Positions 1 through 4,114 of a DNA stretch of 5,690 bases are shown piece after piece. Source of the DNA: Bacillota bacterium (GTDB lineage: Bacteria > Bacillota > Clostridia > Peptostreptococcales > Anaerovoracaceae); contig JAEENW010000203.1 of NCBI GenBank assembly GCA_016283945.1, forward strand, positions 1-5,690, given 5' to 3'. The notes beneath the pieces are model-generated. The model ran no database searches. It saw only the letters and a list, made by a program, of their open reading frames with translations, and was not told the origin of the DNA. Every line of letters starts with the position of its first letter. Positions within the stretch are counted from its first letter, which is position 1. A program made the translations under genes and the position numbers.

Positions 1-31
1 CCTGCACGCTCAGTTCGTTCAGAGCCCTCAT
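1..31 (-). CDS. 5' end of an unidentified gene overlapping DUF1836 stop (partial)
   Basis: An ATG at 29-31 (minus) overlaps the TGA stop of the DUF1836 gene in an ATGA arrangement, and the frame stays open to the window edge. It would encode MRALNELSVQ and onward. A GGGGA stretch a few bases upstream, within the end of the DUF1836 gene, could act as a weak ribosome binding site. The overlap is the usual signature of translational coupling in an operon, so this is probably a co-transcribed partner of the DUF1836 gene. Ten residues are too few to assign a family, and the reading rests only on the overlap and the open frame. Confidence 0.45.
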   Translation of the reverse strand, partial: MRALNELSVQ

Positions 32-597
32 CTGTCCCCGCCCATGGGGCTGAGAGCGAGCGCGAGCTCCGCCTGAGCCTTGAGCGCGGTCATCATTATG
101 CGGGTGTATTTGGAATCGCTGTCCTCAGGAAGCTCAGCCTCTCTCGCCGCGATCTCCCTGCAGGTCTCCTCGAAGCGGTCGCAGAAGCGGTCGTAGACGT
201 ACTCGAGCGGCTCTATCTCCACCGGAGTCCCGTCCTCCATGCGGTAGAGGTCGCTGCCGAAGCTGAGCTCGCCGATCTCGCCCTCTATCATCGCCGCGAC
301 CTGCGGGATGGGAACGACCGGCTTGAGCACGCAGATCATTATGAGGTACGCGAGGTGCTCCCTGTCGTACTTCTTCTTGTCCGGCGCGGGTATGACCTTC
401 TGCTTGACGTAGTTGTTGACCATGGCCGCGGTGAGGCCCTTGTCTCCCGAGCCGGGATAGTCCTTCAGATACCTTCCCATGAGGGAGATCAGCTGGTCCA
501 TGTAGAGCTCCAGGTCGGGGAGCTCCCTCCATCTGGGGAGCCTCACGTTCTCGAGCTGGGCGCAGACCTTCTGCATGTTGACGTCGTTGGTGTTCAT
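28..597 (-). CDS. DUF1836 domain protein, predicted HTH-type regulator
   Basis: This 189-residue protein carries a clear DUF1836 domain at about residues 19-105. The family hallmarks are the LPRW start, the LYMDQ segment (31-35), the helix-turn-helix-like MVNNYVKQKVIPAP stretch (59-72), the KKYDREHLAYLI block (75-86), and the hydrophobic LKPVVPI strand before the last helix. The family is widespread in Firmicutes and resembles a winged-helix DNA-binding domain, but its targets are not established. Residues 106-189 form an acidic, helical extension ending in an Ala/Leu-rich helix, perhaps for dimerisation (inference). There is no signal peptide or membrane segment, so it should be cytoplasmic. 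The ATG at 595-597 is preceded by AGGAGA (604-609) at good spacing, which fixes the start. It is transcribed away from the SGNH hydrolase gene and shares an AT-rich control region with it, so control of that neighbour or of itself is plausible. Confidence 0.85.
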   Translation of the reverse strand: MNTNDVNMQKVCAQLENVRLPRWRELPDLELYMDQLISLMGRYLKDYPGSGDKGLTAAMVNNYVKQKVIPAPDKKKYDREHLAYLIMICVLKPVVPIPQVAAMIEGEIGELSFGSDLYRMEDGTPVEIEPLEYVYDRFCDRFEETCREIAAREAELPEDSDSKYTRIMMTALKAQAELALALSPMGGDR

Positions 598-651
598 ATC
601 ATGTCTCCTGATTCTGCCCGCCGTCCTCCGCGGCAGGCGTTATACAGGTAT

Positions 652-680
652 AATCTATCACACGATAACCCGGACGACAA
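652..680 (-). promoter_or_regulatory. Candidate promoter of the DUF1836 gene
   Basis: On the minus strand, TTGTCG (675-680) and TAGATT (652-657) are 17 bases apart, each matching 4 of 6 consensus positions. Transcription would start near 645 and give a leader of about 48 bases. This is the best pair I could find by eye, but the match is moderate. Alternative -10-like boxes such as TATAAC (639-644, minus) are close by. Confidence 0.3.
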
Positions 681-684
681 GATT

Positions 685-702
685 AACAGCGCGCAAGCTG
701 TT
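685..702. promoter_or_regulatory. Inverted repeat overlapping the hydrolase -35 box (possible operator)
   Basis: AACAGC (685-690) and GCTGTT (697-702) form a perfect 6-base inverted repeat with a 6-base centre. The right half covers the first two bases of the TTGACA -35 box at 701-706. A dimeric repressor bound here would block RNA polymerase. The neighbouring DUF1836 protein is the nearest candidate binder, but this is inference from position only. Confidence 0.35.
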
Positions 703-729
703 GACAAATACTAATTATCGTATTATCTT
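701..729 (+). promoter_or_regulatory. Promoter of the SGNH hydrolase gene
   Basis: A consensus -35 TTGACA (701-706) is followed after 17 bases by TATCTT (724-729), which matches 4 of 6 positions of the -10 box. The expected start is near 736, giving a leader of about 37 bases. The region is strikingly AT-rich compared with the genes on either side. An 8-base inverted repeat, AATACTAA (707-714) and TTAGTATT (734-741), brackets the -10 box and could bind a regulator. Confidence 0.6.
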
Positions 730-772
730 GTATTTAGTATTAGATATTAGATAATCTTGTTTGGAGGCTGAC

Positions 773-1429
773 ATGAAGAACGTGGAGATCTTCGGAGACT
801 CGATCATGAAGGGCATCTATTACGACGGCTCGCGTTACCGCCTGTGCAGGGAGAAGCTCGAGGCTGAGGACGCCAGCATCAGGAACCGCTCAAAGATGGG
901 CGCGACCATAAGCCAGGGGCTGAAGGCCATAGAGGCCGCGCTCCCCGAGATCAGCCCGGGGACCGTAGCGATACTCGAGTTCGGCGGCAACGACTGCAAC
1001 TTCAACTGGGCCGAGGTCGCGGAGCGCCCCGAGGGCGAGCACAGCTGCGCGACACCCATGGAGATCTTCGAGAAGCTCTACGAGAAGGCGGTAAGGGAGC
1101 TGCAGAAGGCCGGCGCCACGGTCGTGCTCTGCACCCTGCCTCCGATCTCCTCCCCGAAGTTCTTCGAGTTCCTCTCGGACGGTCTCTCGAAGAGCCGCAT
1201 CATGCAGTGGCTCAGGGACACCGACCGCCTCGCCGCGTGGCAGAAGGACTACAGCGACGCCGCCGCGAGGATAGCCCGGCGCTGCGGCTGCGGGCTCATA
1301 GACCTCAGGAAAGCCGCGGTCAGCGCGGGCTGGGACGGCCATATAAGCCCCGACGGGCTGCACCCCGACGCCTCCGGCCACGGCATTATTCGCCTCACCG
1401 TTGAACAGTATATCGAAAACATGATATAA
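773..1429 (+). CDS. SGNH/GDSL-type hydrolase (esterase/lipase-like), cytoplasmic
   Basis: This 218-residue protein shows all four SGNH blocks. Block I is FGDSIMKG with the nucleophile Ser10, block II is KMGATIS with oxyanion Gly43, block III is FGGNDC (70-75) with Asn73, and block V is SPDGLHPDASGH with Asp194 and His197 of the triad. The length fits single-domain bacterial SGNH hydrolases, which cleave esters or acetyl groups on lipids, sugars or other small molecules; the substrate cannot be read from the sequence. No signal peptide or membrane segment is present, so it should act in the cytoplasm. I chose the ATG at 773 over an in-frame TTG at 761 because the GGAGG ribosome binding site (763-767) lies five bases before that ATG and overlaps the TTG. 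Seven of its 18 Ile codons are ATA, odd for a GC-rich gene. The DUF3048 lipoprotein gene follows after 47 bases. Confidence 0.88.
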   Translation: MKNVEIFGDSIMKGIYYDGSRYRLCREKLEAEDASIRNRSKMGATISQGLKAIEAALPEISPGTVAILEFGGNDCNFNWAEVAERPEGEHSCATPMEIFEKLYEKAVRELQKAGATVVLCTLPPISSPKFFEFLSDGLSKSRIMQWLRDTDRLAAWQKDYSDAAARIARRCGCGLIDLRKAAVSAGWDGHISPDGLHPDASGHGIIRLTVEQYIENMI

Positions 1430-1430
1430 T
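1401..1430 (+). promoter_or_regulatory. Internal extended -10 promoter for the DUF3048 lipoprotein gene
   Basis: TTGAAC (1401-1406) is followed after 18 bases by a perfect TATAAT (1425-1430). That box is preceded by TG at 1422-1423, giving the full extended -10 pattern TGnTATAAT. The promoter overlaps the last codons and stop of the SGNH hydrolase gene. The predicted start, near 1437, falls inside the left arm of the hairpin at 1432-1465. This would let the lipoprotein be expressed separately from the hydrolase. Confidence 0.6.
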
Positions 1431-1431
1431 A

Positions 1432-1465
1432 TCCGAAACATATATCCTGCGGATATAGTTTCGGA
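1432..1465 (+). promoter_or_regulatory. Long intercistronic hairpin masking the DUF3048 ribosome binding site
   Basis: TCCGAAAC (1432-1439) pairs with GTTTCGGA (1458-1465), and TATATCC (1441-1447) pairs with GGATATA (1451-1457). This leaves one bulged A at 1440 and a TGC loop: 15 base pairs in all. The last three bases of the right arm, GGA at 1463-1465, are the start of the GGAGG Shine-Dalgarno (1463-1467) for the GTG at 1477. No T-run follows, so it is not an intrinsic terminator. In RNA it should partly hide the ribosome binding site. Confidence 0.7.
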
Positions 1466-1476
1466 GGAACGAAAAA

Positions 1477-2679
1477 GTGAAAAGGATATTAGCCCTGCTT
1501 CTGGCGCTGGTCATGGCGCTGAGCCTCGCCTCGTGCGGGGAGAAGAAGGAGCCCGAGCCTGAGCCCGAGCCCGAACCAATAGTCGAACCTGAGCCCGAAC
1601 CGGAGCCCGAGCCCGTGCTCTATATGAGCCCCCTTAGCGGCGAGATGCTCGAGGAGGACATAAGCGCGAGGCGTCCCTACGCCATCATGCTCAACAATCT
1701 CTACAAGGCGCTACCGCAGTGCGGCGTCTCAAAGGCCGACATGATCTTCGAGATGGTCGTCGAGGGCAACATCACCAGGATGATGGGCCTCTTCCAGGAT
1801 ATCAGCGATATAGGCCCGATAGGTACCGTCAGGAGCTCCAGGCCCTACTATCTCAACCTCGTGCAGGCCTTCGACGCGGTCTACATCCACGCCGGCGGCA
1901 GCGACCAGGCCTACACCGACATAGACAGGCTCGGCATAATGAACCTCGACGGCGTCAACGGCGCCGCGGGCGACCACATGTTCTACCGCGACAGCTACAG
2001 GAGAAACAACGTCGGCTACGAGCACAGCCTCTTCACCTCGAGCGAGCTGATCGAGGACTACGTCTCCGGCCTGAACTTCAGGAAGGAGCACAAGGACGGC
2101 TATACCTGCTCCCTCAGCTTCAGGGACGAGAAAGCGGCAGCCGAAGCCAAAGCGGCGAAGGCCGCCGAGGCACAGGCAGGGCCCGCGGAAGCCTCCTCTG
2201 AGGCCGCAGGAGCCCCTGACGCGGCCGCAAAGCCCGGCTCCGTCGTAACTCCCCTTCCCGTGGAAAACACCCCTGAAAACGCCTCTGAGAGCGCCGCGGA
2301 GAACATCACCGTCATACTCAACCCGCAGAAGACGACCTCCTTCGAGTACGATCACGAGACCGAAAGATACCTCGTCAGCGAGTACGGCGAGAAGTACCTC
2401 GACGGCAACACCGGCGAGCAGCTCTCCGTGAAGAACGTCATAGTCATGTACGTCGCCTACTCCAACGTCCCCGGCGACACCTACGGACGCCTCAGGGCCA
2501 ACATGGCCGGCGGAGAAGGAGCCTACATCTGCGAGGGGGAGATGAGGGACATCAGCTGGGAATGCTCGGCCGGCGGCCTCTTCTTCAAGGAAGCGGACGG
2601 CAGCCCCCTCGAGCTCGCGGCAGGAAACAGCTTCGTCTGCTGCGCCAGCTCCTACACAGGGGGAGTGAGGGTGGAATAG
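1477..2679 (+). CDS. DUF3048 (YerB-like) lipoprotein
   Basis: The 400-residue product begins with a lipoprotein signal peptide: basic MKR, a hydrophobic Leu/Ala core and lipobox LASC with Cys20. It should therefore be exported and lipid-anchored on the outer face of the membrane. A linker of EP dipeptides (25-46) follows. The N-terminal DUF3048 domain spans about 62-217 (RRPYAIMLNN, GNITRMMGLFQD, GTVRSSRPYY, HAGGS), and the C-terminal DUF3048 domain about 277-390 (FEYDHETERYLV, TGEQLSVKNVIVMYV). An Ala-rich low-complexity stretch (218-275) separates them. The family, which includes Bacillus subtilis YerB, has no established biochemical role. The start is GTG at 1477, with GGAGG at 1463-1467 nine bases upstream; the next in-frame ATG would remove most of the signal peptide. 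Expression probably comes both from its own promoter at 1401-1430 and by read-through from the hydrolase gene. It ends three bases from the convergent methyltransferase stop. Confidence 0.88.
   Translation: MKRILALLLALVMALSLASCGEKKEPEPEPEPEPIVEPEPEPEPEPVLYMSPLSGEMLEEDISARRPYAIMLNNLYKALPQCGVSKADMIFEMVVEGNITRMMGLFQDISDIGPIGTVRSSRPYYLNLVQAFDAVYIHAGGSDQAYTDIDRLGIMNLDGVNGAAGDHMFYRDSYRRNNVGYEHSLFTSSELIEDYVSGLNFRKEHKDGYTCSLSFRDEKAAAEAKAAKAAEAQAGPAEASSEAAGAPDAAAKPGSVVTPLPVENTPENASESAAENITVILNPQKTTSFEYDHETERYLVSEYGEKYLDGNTGEQLSVKNVIVMYVAYSNVPGDTYGRLRANMAGGEGAYICEGEMRDISWECSAGGLFFKEADGSPLELAAGNSFVCCASSYTGGVRVE
1549..1614 (+). repeat. Tandem Glu-Pro codon repeat, (EP)5-IV-(EP)5
   Basis: Ten GAG/GAA-CCx dipeptide units encode five EP pairs, then Ile-Val, then five more EP pairs (residues 25-46 of the lipoprotein). 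Such Pro/Glu runs form stiff extended spacers and probably hold the DUF3048 domains away from the membrane. The six-base unit makes the tract prone to slippage that changes spacer length in multiples of two residues without breaking the frame. Confidence 0.85.
2128..2304 (+). repeat. Ala-rich low-complexity insert between the two DUF3048 domains
   Basis: Residues 218-276 of the lipoprotein are dominated by Ala, Glu, Pro and Ser, with runs such as EAKAAKAAEAQAG. They sit at the junction of the two family domains, which are more closely joined in the DUF3048 proteins I know. The stretch is likely a disordered or helical extracytoplasmic linker. The frame is uninterrupted, so it is an expansion rather than damage. 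Confidence 0.7.
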
Positions 2680-2682
2680 GCC

Positions 2683-3354
2683 CTACCACACCCCGGGCAG
2701 CAGCCTCCACCTTACCCTCTTTTCATAATCGACATAACCGGGAAGGCCCTCTTCGAGGACCTTCTCTTCGTTTAAGATGCGCTTCCTGATGATGGGCAGG
2801 TAGCACAGCGAGATCAGGAAGGATATCAGCGAGCCGAGTATCAGAGGCATGGAGAGGAACAGCAGCAGCGTGGAGCTGTACATCGGGTGCCTGACGGAGC
2901 CGTAGAGCCCCGTGTCGACGAGCTTCTGATCCTCCTGCACCTCGACCGTCCTGGAGAGATAGGCGTTCTCCCGCAGGACTTCGGCGAAGAGCGCGTAGCC
3001 CAGGAGAAATACGAACGCGGCGGCGATCTGCGCCGCGCGCGGCAGCGTCAGCACGCCGAAGCGGAAGCTCAGGCCCGCGCAGACGAACATGGCCGTGAAC
3101 ATCGCGGCGCTCAGGGCGATGACCGCCTTCTGCTCGCCCTGCCGCTCCCGCATCTCGAGACGCTTTCTGAGCAGCTCCGGCGCCTTCAGCATCATTACTA
3201 TCCCCGCTATGAACATGGGAACGAAGAGCGCGGCTGTAAACAGCCTCCCTCCGAAATAGTCAGTCGTCCCCGCCGGGATGAAGATCAGGGCGGAGCTGAG
3301 CAGCAGGCCCGAAAAGAATTTGACGAGGGCCTGAACGAACAGCTTTTTGTCCAT
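2683..3354 (-). CDS. Integral-membrane methyltransferase, ICMT/PEMT-like family
   Basis: This 223-residue membrane protein has hydrophobic segments at about 11-27, 38-56, 78-98, 108-126 and 160-188. It ends with the signature of the isoprenylcysteine carboxyl methyltransferase / phospholipid N-methyltransferase superfamily: LVDTGLYGSVRHPMYSS (RHPMY at 155-159), an acidic ILNEEKVLEE block (193-202) and GYVDYEKRVRWRLLPGVW at the C terminus. In characterised relatives these form the S-adenosylmethionine pocket. The substrate of bacterial members is usually unknown; small lipids or other hydrophobic acceptors are plausible. I placed the start at ATG 3352-3354, with AAGGAG (3365-3370) ten bases upstream. 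The open frame extends 32 codons further, but that stretch runs through a terminator hairpin and lacks membrane-protein character. No promoter is visible between the terminator and the start, so expression may depend on read-through from the LysM gene. Confidence 0.85.
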   Translation of the reverse strand: MDKKLFVQALVKFFSGLLLSSALIFIPAGTTDYFGGRLFTAALFVPMFIAGIVMMLKAPELLRKRLEMRERQGEQKAVIALSAAMFTAMFVCAGLSFRFGVLTLPRAAQIAAAFVFLLGYALFAEVLRENAYLSRTVEVQEDQKLVDTGLYGSVRHPMYSSTLLLFLSMPLILGSLISFLISLCYLPIIRKRILNEEKVLEEGLPGYVDYEKRVRWRLLPGVW

Positions 3355-3384
3355 GCTGGCAGCGCTCCTTTCCCGAGGCGCGGC

Positions 3385-3418
3385 AAAGAAAAGCCCGGAA
3401 GCCGTAAGGCTCCCGGGC
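3385..3418 (-). terminator. Rho-independent terminator downstream of the LysM gene
   Basis: Read on the minus strand, GCCCGGGAGCC and GGCTTCCGGGC pair over 11 positions (one is a G-U wobble) around a TTAC loop, and TTTTCTTT follows directly. This is a textbook intrinsic terminator for minus-strand transcripts. On the plus strand the wobble becomes an A-C mismatch and no T-run follows, so it is directional. It lies about 64 bases past the LysM stop and 31 bases before the methyltransferase start. Confidence 0.85.
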
Positions 3419-3436
3419 GGATTCCCGCTTTCGCTT

Positions 3437-3458
3437 TCGCGGCCATGCAAGGCCGCGA
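3437..3458. repeat. Inverted repeat (8-bp GC-rich stem) after the LysM gene
   Basis: TCGCGGCC (3437-3444) and GGCCGCGA (3451-3458) form a perfect 8-base stem with a 6-base loop, ATGCAA on the plus strand. No T-run follows on either strand. It lies between the LysM stop and the terminator and could protect the 3' end of the LysM mRNA. Confidence 0.6.
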
Positions 3459-3479
3459 TCCTCGGTATGTACCGGGATC
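3457..3479. repeat. Inverted repeat directly after the LysM stop codon
   Basis: GATCC (3457-3461) pairs with GGATC (3475-3479), and CGGTA (3463-3467) pairs with TACCG (3470-3474) around a bulged T at 3462. The innermost A-T pair must open to give a workable loop. The structure begins three bases past the LysM stop codon. Its last two bases overlap the neighbouring GC-rich stem, so the two hairpins stack end to end or compete. Confidence 0.55.
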
Positions 3480-3481
3480 CT

Positions 3482-3919
3482 TTAGTTCTTCTTCTTGAAG
3501 AGGCTGGCGAAGAGACCCTTCTTCTCCTCGACCTTCTCCTCGACCTTCTCGGCAGTAGCCTCAGCGGCCTTAGCGGCAGCGGCGGCCTCTTCCTTGGCCT
3601 TGGCGGCGGCAGCCTCAGCGGCAGCCTTGGCCTTCTCGGCGGCGGCAGCCATTCTGGCCTTAGCCTCAGCCTCCTTGGCGGCAGCCTCAGCGGCGGCCTT
3701 GGCGGCGGCTTCCTCGGCGGCCTTCTTGGCCTCCTCAGCCTTGGCGGCGAGCTCCTCAGCGCTGAACGGGATCTTCAGATCCGCGCCGGCGTAGATGAGG
3801 TTGGGGTTCTCGATGTTGTTGAGCTTTACGAGCTCGTCAACGGTAGTTCCGAAAGCTCTGGCGATCTTGGTGAGGTTATCGCCCTTCTGAATAGTATAAG
3901 TGGTCTTGAATTCATCCAT
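3482..3919 (-). CDS. LysM-domain protein with Ala/Lys/Glu-rich helical tail, no signal peptide
   Basis: The 145-residue product starts with one complete LysM domain (about 7-51: YTIQKGDNLTKIARAFGTT, LVKLNNI, LIYAGADLKIP). LysM domains usually bind N-acetylglucosamine-containing glycans such as peptidoglycan. No signal peptide or membrane segment precedes it, so the protein is predicted to be cytoplasmic unless exported by another route. Residues 53-133 are almost only Ala, Lys and Glu with a few Arg, Thr and Val: a long charged helix resembling TolA-stalk or histone-H1-like tails. The last residues, KKGLFASLFKKKN, are a short hydrophobic patch flanked by lysines, suited to membrane or nucleic-acid contact (inference). 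The strong GGAGGT site (3928-3933) eight bases before the ATG, a near-consensus promoter, a terminator, and Ile codons that avoid ATA all suggest high expression as a single gene. A spore or division role is possible but unsupported. Confidence 0.88.
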   Translation of the reverse strand: MDEFKTTYTIQKGDNLTKIARAFGTTVDELVKLNNIENPNLIYAGADLKIPFSAEELAAKAEEAKKAAEEAAAKAAAEAAAKEAEAKARMAAAAEKAKAAAEAAAAKAKEEAAAAAKAAEATAEKVEEKVEEKKGLFASLFKKKN

Positions 3920-3940
3920 TTTAAGTTACCTCCGATAGCA

Positions 3941-3948
3941 GCAATTGC
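3941..3948. promoter_or_regulatory. GCAATTGC palindrome in the LysM leader
   Basis: A perfect 8-base palindrome lies just after the predicted LysM transcription start, at about +5 to +12. That position suits a repressor site, but an 8-base palindrome can arise by chance and no binder is known. Confidence 0.2.
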
Positions 3949-3958
3949 CTACATATAA

Positions 3959-3987
3959 ATTTTAGTTACATTAAAGTGTGATGTCAA
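3959..3987 (-). promoter_or_regulatory. Strong promoter of the LysM gene
   Basis: On the minus strand, a perfect -35 TTGACA (3982-3987) and TAAAAT (3959-3964, 5 of 6) are separated by exactly 17 bases. The start is expected near 3952, leaving a leader of about 33 bases that ends in a strong GGAGGT site. The surrounding 70 bases are AT-rich, unlike the genes on either side. This is the best sigma-A-type promoter in the window. Confidence 0.75.
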
Positions 3988-4114
3988 ACAAAAACGATAT
4001 ACATCACCGAAAAAACACCCTATGAACACACGGTGAGCTCCGCAGAGCCCTGCGACAGCACCCCAAGCACCCTGAAACCCGCGCCCCGGCGGCTTCAAGG
4101 CCGGCTGGCCGCTC

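Noticed and set aside
761..772. TTG start four codons upstream in the SGNH hydrolase
   Set aside because: The TTG overlaps the GGAGG site that serves the ATG at 773, and no ribosome binding site precedes it.
890..1441. Minus-strand open frame opposite the SGNH hydrolase
   Set aside because: All SGNH motifs lie on the plus strand; the antisense product has no recognisable features.
1729..2355. Long minus-strand open frame across the lipoprotein gene
   Set aside because: It is antisense to a well-supported DUF3048 gene, is Gly/Arg/Val-rich without domain signals, and has no credible ribosome binding site; it follows from high GC at third positions.
2669..2692. Imperfect hairpin at the convergent stops considered as a bidirectional terminator
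   Set aside because: The stem is broken by bulges and no T-run follows on either strand.
3355..3450. N-terminal extension of the methyltransferase by 32 residues
   Set aside because: It would be translated through the terminator T-run and hairpin and lacks a good ribosome binding site; ATG 3352-3354 has AAGGAG at proper spacing.
3594..3740. GCC/GCG-rich repetitive DNA considered as a satellite or CRISPR-like array
   Set aside because: The repeats are irregular and in frame with Ala/Lys/Glu codons; there are no constant repeats with unique spacers.
3347..3958. Plus-strand open frame rich in Leu, Gly and Ser opposite the LysM gene
   Set aside because: It is the complement of the Ala/Lys/Glu repeat codons of the LysM tail. 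The LysM reading has a promoter, a Shine-Dalgarno and a recognisable domain.
4004..4036. TCACCG/CGGTGA inverted repeat with a six-T run on the minus strand, as a terminator for the ApbE-like gene
   Set aside because: The T-run lies inside the 21-base loop rather than after the stem, and no other stable stem abuts it, so it does not have terminator geometry.
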